Assembly (NCBI GenBank): GCA_903862465.1
Contig: CAIOYH010000189.1
Location: forward strand, 1-34,440
Source: an uncultured bacterium
GTDB lineage: Bacteria > Bacteroidota > Bacteroidia > Bacteroidales > CAIWKO01
Reading direction: 5' to 3'
DNA length: 34,440 bases
The position numbers and the translations under genes were made by a program. Numbering within the stretch: position 1 is the stretch's first letter; each line of letters starts with the position of its first letter. Shown piece by piece: positions 17,145-25,176 of the stretch. The notes under the pieces are model-generated. The model did no database searches. It saw only the letters and a program-made list of their open reading frames with translations, and was not told the origin of the DNA.

Positions 17145-17174
17145 CAAATGTACGACAGAAAATGATAGGTGCAA
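17145..17174 (-). promoter_or_regulatory. Bacteroidota-type promoter for the adhesin transcript
   Basis: On the minus strand TTG (complement of 17172-17174), a 19-nt spacer and TACATTTG (complement of 17145-17152) match the -33/-7 consensus with ideal spacing. Transcription would start near 17138. Confidence 0.75.
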
Positions 17175-17283
17175 GCATTTTTTTTAATAAATGTGCATAT
17201 CAATAAAAAATGATGTTTGAGATATGCGAAATATAAGAGATTAGAAAAGAATAAACAGAAATGCGACAAGTCATATCTGACTA

Positions 17284-17392
17284 AATGACCCTTAATAACT
17301 ATCAATAAACAAAAGGCTTAAACCTGTCCCGTACACGTAGTGTCGGGATGACCACCAAATGACCTAATGACTCTAAATGACAAACAAATGAA
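17284..17392. repeat. AATGAC-type degenerate repeats with a CCCG hairpin
   Basis: This 310-bp gap beyond the RND pump gene has no credible gene. It holds AATGAC-like hexamers at 17284, 17347, 17358, 17366, 17376 and 17387, the same word as at 25087-25155 but less regularly spaced. Between them is a hairpin at 17327-17348 (TCCCG plus ACAC pairing with GTGTCGGGA, one bulged T). Confidence 0.6.
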
Positions 17393-17401
17393 TTAAAGGA
17401 T

Positions 17402-20400
17402 TTAATTATCCTTATACATTTTAATTAAAAAGCTCGGCAAAACTATCAGCAATAAAGGCAGGGCAATAATCAAACCGCCAATTACTGCAATGGCTAAGGG
17501 TTGATGCATCTGCGCGCCTGTGCCTATGCCCGCTGCCAAAGGCGATAGCGCGACAATAGCGCCGATGGCTGTCATCAATTTAGGTCGTAAACGCGCCGAG
17601 ATGGCGTAGCTGAGAGCTTCCCTTACATCCGAACGTTGTCGTTCGGACAAAAACTGTTGTATGGTGAAGATGGCATTCTCACCAATGATGCCTATTATCA
17701 TAATGAGTCCGGTGTAGCTTCCCACATTCAGCGGTGTATGGGTTAGAAACAACGCCAAGAGACTTCCTGTGATACCTAATATGCTAATGAATATGGTGAT
17801 TAAAGAGAGTTTTAAATCTTTAAACATAAACAAAACAACCAAAAAAACCAACAAGCCACCCGAAATCAAAATCATGAGCAACTCAACGAAGGATTGTTGT
17901 TGCTCGGCATAGGAGCCACCGTACTCGACATGATAGCCGGGTGGAGTGCTGATTTTGCCGACCTTTTCCTGTATATCTTTCATCACACTTCCCAAATCGC
18001 GTTCGTTCAATCGAGCGGTAACTACACCCACAGTCTGCAGATTTTCGCGCTTGATTTCCGCCACGCCGTTTTGTATGGAAATGTCAGCAAAATGGGATAA
18101 GGAAACCACCTCGCCGGAAGGCAAAAATATCTTGGTTTGGAGCAGATGGTCAACAGAAGTTTGATTATTCAGGGGGTAAATCATGCGGATGTTGGTGAGT
18201 TGTTCCTTTTCGGGGATGCTGCCCACCACGATGCCGCCCAAATTAGCTTGTATCTGAGTCTGTATGTCTGTGGCGTTTAAGCCATACTGCCGCAGGTCAG
18301 CTTCCTTAGGAATCACCTTAACCACTGGACCGGCAATCACGATTCCATCAAACACATCAGCGGTTCCGGCAACGCTTTCCACACTGTCGGCTATTTGTTT
18401 CGATAAGTCTTTCAACTTTTCGTGGTCGTTACCGAAAATCTTGACTTCCACAGGCTGCACACTGCTCATCAAATCGCCCAACATGTCAGTGATCACCTGC
18501 CCGAAATCAACCACCAAAGCAGGAACGGCAGCTTCAACCTTTTTCCGAATATCGTCGGAGACATCTTCGGTAGTCTTATCACGTTTTTTGTGAAGTTGAA
18601 TCAGATAATCACCACTGTTTGGTTCGGTGATGAAAAAGCCCATCTGCGAACCCGTGCGTCGAGAATAGGTTTCCACTTCGGGAGTCTTATCCAATATCTT
18701 ATCCACCGAAGTAAGCATACGGTCTGTTTCCTCAAGGGAAGTCCCCGGGGGGCTGTTGTAATCCAAAACGATGGAACCCTCATCCATTTCGGGCAAAAAT
18801 CCATTCTGTAGTTTGGGAACGATATACACAGCACAAGCAATGAGAACCACCACGAAGCTATAGGCAATGTAAGGCTTTTTCAAGAAAAACACAATCCAAT
18901 TCCGGTGCTTCACCAATTGTTTTTTTCCACTGTCGGAAAAGGCTTTATCTCTTGAAAACAATAAATATAACACGGGCAAGCCCAACCACACTACCACAAA
19001 TGAGCATACCAACGTGATGACCATGGTTTCGGTTAATATTTTGAAATAAGCACCTGCCACTCCCGACATCAGCACAAAAGGAATGAAGATGACGATGGTG
19101 CTTAAAGAAGAACTGAGCATGGCAGGAAACAAAAAGTTTATGGCTTTGCCTACAAGTTCTTTGGGTTTTCGCTCAGGGAATTCCTCGTGCGTTCGATGGA
19201 TTTGCTCCACCACAATAATGGCATCATCTATAATCAAACCGATGGATGCTGCAATGGCACCGATGGTCATGATATTAAAATCGAAACCCAACGCCCGCAG
19301 CACAATAAAGGTTAAGCCTAATGTAACAGGTATGCTAATAAGCACCACAGAGCTTGCCTTGAAAGAGCGCAAGAAAATAATTACTACGACAATGGCTAAC
19401 AACAAACCTATCCACAATACATCAATGATGCTGCGGATACTGTCATTGACGAACTCCGCCTGATTGTAATAGGGTTTCAATGTAACACCTTTGGGCAATA
19501 TTTTATTCAATTCCTGTACGCGTTTGTTGACATCCGTAGCCACATCAATCAAATTGCTGGTGGGTTGTTTCAACACGGCAACCAAAGGCACGTCTTTGCC
19601 ATCCACTTTGATTTTCACATATTCATTTTGAGCAGCCACCTCCACATGTGCCACATCGCTCATGGTGATACGTCGGTTGGTATCATTAAAAATCACAAGA
19701 TTCTCTAATTGATCTTTATCTTTGAGAGAGGCATCCGTAACGGTTAGATACAAACGTTTGTAATCTATCGTATATCCATTGGAAGCCACAAAACCCGTTT
19801 GTTCCACTGCATTGGCGATATCACGAGTACTAATCTTCAGCAAATTCATTTTCTGTTGATTCAAAACGATGCGATACTCTTTTTCTCTGCCGCCTATCAC
19901 GGCGATTTGCGATACGCCATCAATGCTCGAAAGGAAAGGCTTCACGGTGTATTCGGCTATCATTTTAAGCTCCACTTGCGTCTTGCTATCAGATTGCAAG
20001 GAGAATCCCATCACAGGCAAAATGGACGGATTCATCTTCTCAACCGTTATTTGCACTTCGGAAGGCAAATCGTTTTTTATTTGAGCAATCAGCGCCTCCA
20101 TGCGTTGCTTTGCCATATCAATGTCGCTACCCCATTTGATATAGGCAGATATTTCGCAACTTCCCATCGCGGTGGTGCTTCGTATCATCTTCAAATCGGG
20201 CACTTGCTTGATGGCATTCTCCAATGGCTTGGTGACTGTCACCATCATTTTATCCACAGGCTGACTTCCGTTCTCAGCAATGATTTTAATCTTCGGAAAT
20301 GTTACATCAGGGAATAAAGATGTCTTCATATACGAATAGGAAAACACCCCGCCGATGATGACCAACAAGAGTATGACCGCAATGGGGCTTTTGAATCGGA

Positions 20401-20416
20401 CGAAAATCTTTTCCAT
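17402..20416 (-). CDS. RND-family inner-membrane efflux transporter
   Basis: 1004 residues, the length of AcrB/CusA-type pumps. The N-terminal helix (SPIAVILLLVIIGGVFSYSYM) and SLFPDVTFPKI are typical. TM4 carries the proton-relay pair D397-D398 (GLIIDDAIIVVEQ). TM10 has E913 in IIGENAIFTIQQ, where AcrB has a lysine; a glutamate there is also found in CusA-like metal pumps. Two periplasmic porter/docking halves are recognisable (residues 35-330 and 555-850). It is the last gene of an operon and starts immediately after the adaptor gene (20417), so the two are coupled. Substrate (metal, drug, lipid) is unknown. Forms a tripartite pump with the two genes upstream. Confidence 0.93.
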   Translation of the reverse strand: MEKIFVRFKSPIAVILLLVIIGGVFSYSYMKTSLFPDVTFPKIKIIAENGSQPVDKMMVTVTKPLENAIKQVPDLKMIRSTTAMGSCEISAYIKWGSDIDMAKQRMEALIAQIKNDLPSEVQITVEKMNPSILPVMGFSLQSDSKTQVELKMIAEYTVKPFLSSIDGVSQIAVIGGREKEYRIVLNQQKMNLLKISTRDIANAVEQTGFVASNGYTIDYKRLYLTVTDASLKDKDQLENLVIFNDTNRRITMSDVAHVEVAAQNEYVKIKVDGKDVPLVAVLKQPTSNLIDVATDVNKRVQELNKILPKGVTLKPYYNQAEFVNDSIRSIIDVLWIGLLLAIVVVIIFLRSFKASSVVLISIPVTLGLTFIVLRALGFDFNIMTIGAIAASIGLIIDDAIIVVEQIHRTHEEFPERKPKELVGKAINFLFPAMLSSSLSTIVIFIPFVLMSGVAGAYFKILTETMVITLVCSFVVVWLGLPVLYLLFSRDKAFSDSGKKQLVKHRNWIVFFLKKPYIAYSFVVVLIACAVYIVPKLQNGFLPEMDEGSIVLDYNSPPGTSLEETDRMLTSVDKILDKTPEVETYSRRTGSQMGFFITEPNSGDYLIQLHKKRDKTTEDVSDDIRKKVEAAVPALVVDFGQVITDMLGDLMSSVQPVEVKIFGNDHEKLKDLSKQIADSVESVAGTADVFDGIVIAGPVVKVIPKEADLRQYGLNATDIQTQIQANLGGIVVGSIPEKEQLTNIRMIYPLNNQTSVDHLLQTKIFLPSGEVVSLSHFADISIQNGVAEIKRENLQTVGVVTARLNERDLGSVMKDIQEKVGKISTPPGYHVEYGGSYAEQQQSFVELLMILISGGLLVFLVVLFMFKDLKLSLITIFISILGITGSLLALFLTHTPLNVGSYTGLIMIIGIIGENAIFTIQQFLSERQRSDVREALSYAISARLRPKLMTAIGAIVALSPLAAGIGTGAQMHQPLAIAVIGGLIIALPLLLIVLPSFLIKMYKDN

Positions 20417-21319
20417 TTATTTCACTTTCTTGACAACGGAACTGTCGGGCAAGCCATACGCACCTTTGGTGATGATTATATCGTTGGGCAGCAGTATGGG
20501 CGTTAAAATCTCCGTTTCACTATCATTTACTATGCCTTTTGTTATGGGAACTTCGACGGCAAGCGTATCGTTTACCAATTTCATGAGCCAAAACTTATCT
20601 TGCGTTTCATTGGTCAATACAGCCGAGTTGGGCACACTTAATGCTTTGTCTTTACTTCTTTTCAATATGCTGATGATGACGTTTAGATTTTCGGGCAATT
20701 CAGAATAAGTGGAAAGTTTTACGAAAACGGATTGTGTCTGCGACATTTTATCCACCAATGGCATGATGCGAAATATGGTGGCAGGCAATTGTTTTCCGTC
20801 GGGCAGCACAAGTTGGCAGGCTTTTCCGAGCTTTATCACATCGTTGTTTTCGTAAGGCACATTCACCTGAATTACGAGGTTTTCGGGTTGCGTTATTTCG
20901 GCAAGCACATCGCCCTGCTGCGTGTATGTTCCTTGCTGCACATGAAGCGCCGAAAGGATACCGCTTTTATTACTTTTGATGAAGATGGAACGCGTGAACA
21001 AATTGGTGTCCTTCACCGAATTCATGGCATAAGCCTCGGAGGTTTTCACGGCAAATAGCTTTTGATTTTGAACGATATGCTCGCCCATCGTAGGAAATAC
21101 TTCCGTGATGTAGCCCGTTACCGTGCTTCTGACCACTTCCTTCTGCAAAAAGCTTGTCACTCCATTCAGCACAATATACTCGTTGAGGGTTTTGATTTGC
21201 GGATTGGCACATTCCACCTCAGGAATATTCTTTTGTTCGTCCGCTGCCGTGTTTTTCGTTGGATTGCAGGCAACAAGCAGGTTGAATACTAAAGCAACTA
21301 TGATAATTGAGTATTTCAT
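20417..21319 (-). CDS. Periplasmic adaptor (membrane fusion) lipoprotein
   Basis: 300 residues. A lipoprotein signal with lipobox LLVAC places the acylated Cys near residue 18, so the adaptor is membrane-anchored. A barrel-sandwich hybrid is split between VVRSTVTGYITEVFPTMGEH and NKSGILSALHVQQGTYTQQG; the intervening alpha-hairpin is very short, as in CusB-like or truncated adaptors. A beta-barrel follows (VNVPYENNDVIKLGKACQL) and a membrane-proximal part ends in GAYGLPDSSVVKKVK. It links the RND pump, whose gene follows without a gap, to the TolC-like channel encoded 16 bp upstream. Confidence 0.9.
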   Translation of the reverse strand: MKYSIIIVALVFNLLVACNPTKNTAADEQKNIPEVECANPQIKTLNEYIVLNGVTSFLQKEVVRSTVTGYITEVFPTMGEHIVQNQKLFAVKTSEAYAMNSVKDTNLFTRSIFIKSNKSGILSALHVQQGTYTQQGDVLAEITQPENLVIQVNVPYENNDVIKLGKACQLVLPDGKQLPATIFRIMPLVDKMSQTQSVFVKLSTYSELPENLNVIISILKRSKDKALSVPNSAVLTNETQDKFWLMKLVNDTLAVEVPITKGIVNDSETEILTPILLPNDIIITKGAYGLPDSSVVKKVK

Positions 21320-21335
21320 TTTATTCTTATTCTTT

Positions 21336-22652
21336 TTACCAATTCAGATAATTATATTCGTTAATCGCAAGCATTTTGTTTGTTTCAGCCAAGGTAGTAT
21401 CGCGCAGCAAATCGTTGTAGTTTCTAATGGCATTCAAATAATCAATCACCGATAACTGCCCCTGACTGAGTTGAATCTTATACATAGTCATGATCTCTTC
21501 AAAATCCTGTAACTGCTGTTTCTTTTGCGTAATGATATGCTCTAAAGCTTTTATTTTATTCAAGGCATTGACTTTTTGCACATCGTGTTGCTTCAAAAAA
21601 CTCGCTTTATAGGTCTCCGTAGTGTTCAACAAGATAGCGTTCTTTTGCTGTTCCAATTGCTTTTGCTTGCCATCATAGAGCATCCAATTAAACGTGAGAC
21701 CTGCGCTCCAACCAAACTTACGTTGGATGCCGGGCAGTTCCACTGCATTTAAGCCCGTGTTTGCATACAGGTTAAGGCTCGGTTTGTACTTCAAATTATA
21801 AACGTTTTGAGATGCGATGATTTGCAAACTATCACTTTTATACATCTGCAAGAACTTCGAATCAACATTGCTGTGCAAAGCTTCAATATTGGGAGTTGCA
21901 ATTATGACAACGGCGGAGTCTTTTATGCCGCATAGGGACTTTAATTGTAAAAAATTATCTGCATAATCCGATAGATATTGCGCGAGATTGATTTGCTGAT
22001 TTTGAATTTCGATACCCATCAACAAATAATCCGTTTGCTTGGCAAGCCCATTCACCACAAGGGTCTTCACCACTTCTTTTTCGTCTATCAATAGGTTTAT
22101 CGCGTTCTGAACATACGTAATCTGCACTTGCGATAGATAACAAACGATATATTGATTTGTGATTTGCTGTGTAAGCTCATGTTTGGTGAGTTCAATTTGG
22201 TTGGAGAAGGACGCTTTTTGCGCCAAACAATCATTGCGATATGCCATTTTGCCCGCCGATGTCAACAAAGGCAAACTCGCATTGGCAGTGGCGGAGTAGA
22301 GTCCGCCATTCGACATGTTTACATCATATCCTATGGCTTTGTCGCCGGGTTTGGCGGAGATAAATCCACCATTATTATTCAAATAGGGCGCAAGCATAAT
22401 ATCGCTTTGCACATACACTTTCGGGCTTGCCAATTCGGCAACGGATTGTTTCAAATTTAATTCTGCAAGTCGAAGCTTATTCTCGTTGTCTTTTATGATA
22501 GCGTTGTTTTGAAAAGCACTATCCATTAAAGTTTGCAGACTGACAGCCATAGGTTGTGTAAAATGAGACGCATTTTGTGCTTTGGCAACACAAAATATGC
22601 CCAATAAAAGAATGCTTGCTACTAAAATGCGTCTCATCTTAACTTTCATCAA
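21336..22652 (-). CDS. TolC-like outer membrane efflux protein
   Basis: 438 residues with a signal peptide (hydrophobic ILVASILLLGIFCVAKAQ). Two structural repeats of coiled-coil helices are present: LRLAELNLKQSVAEL, LTKHELTQQITNQYIVCYLSQVQ for the first, and QLEQQKNAILLNTTETY plus KIKALEHIITQKKQQLQDF for the second, with outer-membrane strand segments between them (LNLYANTGLNAV). Proteins of this family form trimeric channels. M1 at 22652 is used; M2 and M6 are near and cannot be excluded. It lies 21 bp behind the PepSY-like gene. Confidence 0.9.
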   Translation of the reverse strand: MMKVKMRRILVASILLLGIFCVAKAQNASHFTQPMAVSLQTLMDSAFQNNAIIKDNENKLRLAELNLKQSVAELASPKVYVQSDIMLAPYLNNNGGFISAKPGDKAIGYDVNMSNGGLYSATANASLPLLTSAGKMAYRNDCLAQKASFSNQIELTKHELTQQITNQYIVCYLSQVQITYVQNAINLLIDEKEVVKTLVVNGLAKQTDYLLMGIEIQNQQINLAQYLSDYADNFLQLKSLCGIKDSAVVIIATPNIEALHSNVDSKFLQMYKSDSLQIIASQNVYNLKYKPSLNLYANTGLNAVELPGIQRKFGWSAGLTFNWMLYDGKQKQLEQQKNAILLNTTETYKASFLKQHDVQKVNALNKIKALEHIITQKKQQLQDFEEIMTMYKIQLSQGQLSVIDYLNAIRNYNDLLRDTTLAETNKMLAINEYNYLNW

Positions 22653-22673
22653 TGTTTAATACGCCTCAAGCGA

Positions 22674-23141
22674 TTAATCTTCTTCTTCGCTCTCTTTCCC
22701 AATAGGTTCTTTCTTCACTAATTTGCCATCGGCAGCAAGCTGAACTTCAAATTTCGAGCTTCCTTTTGATACTTCAAATTCGTATAACTTGGCGGCACCG
22801 GGAGTTTCTAATATCACCGATTCGTTTATTTTATAACCCGCGAACTCTTTATCTAAAGTGGCTTTCACAGTAACCGGAATTTGAGCATTAGTCAACTCTA
22901 TTTCTGTTTCTAACCACTTACCTGTTTTATCAAAATTCGCAGAACATTCGGCTCCATCTTTCATAAAACTGATTTCGTAATCGTTCTTTTCCATCTCATA
23001 GCCCACCTTAGTGGCAGTTGGAAACTTTGCTTTGAAAGCGGTTTTTACTTCAGCAGGAACTTTTGCTTCCGCTACCTTTTGACTAAATGCAGCATTCGAT
23101 ATCAGTAGGAATGCCGCTATTATTAAAATAATGTTTTTCAT
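22674..23141 (-). CDS. PepSY-like periplasmic protein
   Basis: 155 residues with a cleavable signal peptide (IILIIAAFLLISNAAFSQ). Two PepSY-like repeats follow: VPAEVKTAFKAKFPTATKVGYEMEKNDYEISF with AECSANFDKTGKWLETE, and TLDKEFAGYKINESVILETP with LYEFEVSKGSSKFEVQLAADGKL. The pattern fits the PepSY-like family (PF11396 type), often found in Bacteroidota near two-component or efflux genes. It has an acidic tail (ESEEED). As first gene of the efflux operon it may bind or sense a periplasmic ligand of the pump; that is inference. Confidence 0.85.
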   Translation of the reverse strand: MKNIILIIAAFLLISNAAFSQKVAEAKVPAEVKTAFKAKFPTATKVGYEMEKNDYEISFMKDGAECSANFDKTGKWLETEIELTNAQIPVTVKATLDKEFAGYKINESVILETPGAAKLYEFEVSKGSSKFEVQLAADGKLVKKEPIGKESEEED

Positions 23142-23233
23142 TGTATTTATATTTTATTGTTTATATAAGATATTTGTTTGCAATTACATGTATGTCGTAG
23201 CGCCCATACCGTAATGATAAGAAAGTGCCACAA

Positions 23234-23272
23234 CATTATGCAATACAAAAGTAAGGCATTATGCAATACAAA
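23234..23272 (-). promoter_or_regulatory. Promoter with 16-bp direct repeat upstream of the efflux operon
   Basis: CATTATGCAATACAAA occurs twice without mismatch, at 23234-23249 and 23257-23272 (period 23). The minus strand has TACTTTTG (complement of 23246-23253), a full -7 box straddling the end of one copy, and TTTG (complement of 23269-23272) in the other, with a short 15-nt spacer. A regulator bound to the repeats would cover the promoter. The leader would be about 95 nt. Confidence 0.6.
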
Positions 23273-23340
23273 CGTGATTAATTTTGAAATAATGATAAAA
23301 TCAACAGACGAGGGGTTCTAGAAATTAGATTTTTCGAGGC

Positions 23341-23400
23341 GGACAAGTTTTTAAAAGCGCAGTTTACCCGAGTAAATGAGCATTTTAAAAATCAAAGTCC
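23341..23400. repeat. 60-bp imperfect palindrome element
   Basis: GGAC at 23341 pairs with GTCC at the end, TTTTTAAAAGC (23348-23358) with GCATTTTAAAAA (one bulge), and GTTTAC with GTAAAT around CCGA. It lies between the efflux operon and the exported protein. One plus frame across it is open for about 37 codons, but without a start or known family. It looks like a miniature or extragenic repeat element. Confidence 0.5.
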
Positions 23401-23417
23401 AACGATGAAAAAATAAT

Positions 23418-23837
23418 TTATAGAACTCCCAAGATGATTTCGGGGGGATGAAAGATAGCATTCAGGTCCGTACTTCTATACGTTTTGATATAAGGAGTAT
23501 TATTTTCGACCTTTGTGACAACGGGAAGCATAGATATAGCAGACGGTTCAACGTAATAACACAACATATAAACACCCGAAACAACCATATCAATCGGCAC
23601 GGGCTTTTGCTCTTTCTCAAAAGGATTATCAGCGGGTTCATCTTCCACATTAAATGAAGTCATCTTGTCAAAAAATTCTTCTTCGCAAAAATCAAACACG
23701 CTCACATCGCCATTCAGTTGCTTATACTCGGATATCATTCGCGGCAATTGCATCAACAAACCAAAATCGCCCTTCGGTAGTATCACCGAAGCGGTTAGGA
23801 TTTGTAAAGATACTATAATTGCGAGAATTCTTTTCAT
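23418..23837 (-). CDS. Small exported protein of unknown function
   Basis: 139 residues from the ATG at 23837. A longer frame to 23924 is rejected because it would contain the promoter (-7 box at 23883-23890) and starts in intergenic repeats. A hydrophobic N-terminus (ILAIIVSLQILTASVIL) is a signal peptide or anchor. The middle is acidic (FDFCEEEFFDKM, VEDEPADNP); the end IFHPPEIILGVL has the H-P-P tail seen in several small Bacteroidota envelope proteins near metal-transport genes. A weak resemblance only; no function is claimed. Confidence 0.7.
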   Translation of the reverse strand: MKRILAIIVSLQILTASVILPKGDFGLLMQLPRMISEYKQLNGDVSVFDFCEEEFFDKMTSFNVEDEPADNPFEKEQKPVPIDMVVSGVYMLCYYVEPSAISMLPVVTKVENNTPYIKTYRSTDLNAIFHPPEIILGVL

Positions 23838-23882
23838 TAGATGGATAACGCTATTGGAATTGATTTTATTTGATTTAATGTG

Positions 23883-23912
23883 CAAATATACACAAAATAC
23901 CAAAAGCCAAAA
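23883..23912 (-). promoter_or_regulatory. Promoter of the small exported protein
   Basis: The complement of 23883-23890 reads TATATTTG (-7 match) and TTTTG lies 17 nt upstream (complement of 23908-23912). It decides the start at 23837, leaving a leader of about 40 nt. The -33 box falls within CCAAA-type heptamer repeats. Confidence 0.55.
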
Positions 23913-23990
23913 TCTAAATACCAAATACCAAGTCTTGCCACTACGAATTACGAATACCCAAAATACGAATTACAAATATACGAATACCTC
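23893..23990. repeat. 7-bp periodic repeat tract
   Basis: Consecutive heptamers of the forms CCAAAAG, CCAAAAT, CTAAATA, CCAAATA, CCAAGTC, then TACGAAT twice and ATACGAA/TTACAAA variants. Same family as 29061-29158. No gene is seen in it. Confidence 0.65.
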
Positions 23991-24440
23991 CATATCTCAG
24001 TGTATCTCCTTTTGCTCTTTGTGTTTCCGTGTAAATTCCATAAAGCTACATGCCAAACCTAAAGCTTCTAAGAGCATAATTCGTAATTCAGAAATTCGTA
24101 ATTCAAAAAAGCTTCGCACACAAAATCATCACAGCAAAAAGAAAGAAAACTACTTTATAAACTCGATTCGTTTATCCGTGTGATTTTCGAAATTTGATAG
24201 ATTTCTACAACAAATTACGTGAGAAAAATGCTTCGCTTCTGCTGTAATTTTTCTCTATAAAATCATCATATAAAACATCCTTTTTATGTAAGAAAAAAAT
24301 GTGTTTTTTCACCAATTTTCCATCCATTTTTACGACAAAATCATCCAAAGTCATACGCCTTAAAAATTCAAAAATCAGACATTTTGTCATATCATTCTTC
24401 GATTTTTAGGTTTCAAAAGCCCAAATACCCCCTTTATAGC

Positions 24441-24797
24441 CTATTTTTTCGATTTCGATGTAAGAATCGGTATGTTCGATGTGAGTTTCGCCATGTTCGA
24501 TGTGAGAATCGCCGTAGTCGATGTGACAATCGCCATGTTCGATGTGACAATCGCCATGTTCGATGTGAGTTTCGTCATATTCAATGTTAATTTCGCCGTA
24601 GTCAAAGTGAGTTTCTTCATAGTCGATATGAGTTTCGCCATACTCAATGTGACTTTCGCCGTAGTCATTGTGAATTTCGCCATAGTCATACTGACATTCT
24701 TTCCGATTATTCTAAGAATTTTATACGCTGAAAAGCCTTTCTCCAAGCTCAAAAAAGCGATAGATATATAAGCTGAAAACAACGCATCCGAAGCCAT
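24441..24797 (-). other. Open frame across array 2 (doubtful gene, 118 codons)
   Basis: An ATG at 24797 opens about 35 non-repetitive residues (with hydrophobic ALFSAYISIAFLSLEKG) and then eleven heptads such as MAKLTSN and MAIVTSN, ending SKSKK. An N-terminal unique part followed by heptads could be a small coiled or fibrous protein, but no promoter box is seen upstream and the plus strand is equally open. Probably a by-product of a 21-bp period. Confidence 0.2.
24454..24705. repeat. Tandem array of twelve 21-bp units (array 2)
   Basis: Twelve contiguous 21-bp units, again exactly 252 bp. A typical unit starts TTCGATGTGAGTTTCG and ends CCATG. Units diverge gradually rightwards (GTCATTGTG, GTCATACTG). 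TTCG or ATCG occurs twice per unit. Frames are open on both strands with heptapeptides (FDVSFAM on plus, MAKLTSN on minus). The sequence is unrelated to array 1, yet unit length and unit number are the same. Confidence 0.95.
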
Positions 24798-24846
24798 AAA
24801 AAATGCTCAAAATATCACCCTAAATCATCATCCCAAAACATGAAAT

Positions 24847-24876
24847 AAGCCGTTGCATTTTCAGTCAGCAAGGCTT
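24847..24876 (-). terminator. Terminator-like hairpin
   Basis: AAGCC and TTGC (24847-24856, one bulged G) pair with GCAA and GGCTT (24868-24876) around an 11-nt loop. It resembles the stems of the terminators at 8272 and 12129 but lacks a strong T-run. Perhaps a decayed terminator. Confidence 0.4.
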
Positions 24877-24985
24877 GTGGGTTTATGAGAGAATAAAATA
24901 ATAAGGTTTAGAAGGTAAGCCGTGTTAGGTGTTGCCGTTCTATTGACGTGGAGGAAGAAAGGAAGAAGATTTTTCGATTCAATAT

Positions 24986-25076
24986 ATTTCGCCCCTAAAG
25001 GGGCTTAGGAGAGAGGGGGTGCATTTTTCCCTGACTTGTTGGTCGGGACTACAAACATTTCACCCCTAACGGAGTT
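24986..25076. repeat. Two diverged copies of a CCCCTAA repeat with a hairpin between
   Basis: ATTTCGCCCCTAAAGGGGCT at 24986 and ATTTCACCCCTAACGGAGTT at 25057 are diverged direct copies; the first is itself palindromic (CCCCTAAAGGGG). Between them 25029-25047 folds as CCC-GAC with GTC-GGG, like the hairpin at 17327. No gene is present. Confidence 0.55.
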
Positions 25077-25086
25077 CTCGAAAAGC

Positions 25087-25155
25087 AATGACAAACAATG
25101 ACCACCTAATGACAATAAATGACCTCCTAATGACAACAAATGCCCCCTTATTGAC
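25087..25155. repeat. Helically phased AATGAC hexamers
   Basis: AATGAC occurs at 25087, 25097, 25108, 25118 and 25129, with variants AATGCC at 25139 and ATTGAC at 25150. Successive distances are 10, 11, 10, 11, 10 and 11 bp, a 21-bp period with 10.5 bp per element, so all lie on one face of the helix. It sits 22 bp beyond the stop codon of the MMPL fusion gene. Confidence 0.85.
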
Positions 25156-25176
25156 CAATAAACTCAATCAACCCAA

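Noticed and set aside
23838-23924. Upstream extension of the exported protein to 23924
   Set aside because: It would translate the promoter and intergenic repeats ahead of a normal signal peptide that begins at 23837.
24205-24390. 61-codon minus-strand frame
   Set aside because: Short, A+T-rich, without promoter box or recognisable family.
24454-24705. CRISPR array
   Set aside because: The same contiguous tandem structure; no spacers and no cas genes.
24472-24771. 99-codon plus-strand frame across array 2
   Set aside because: Same by-product of the repeat period; the hydrophobic heptads have no signal or anchor logic.
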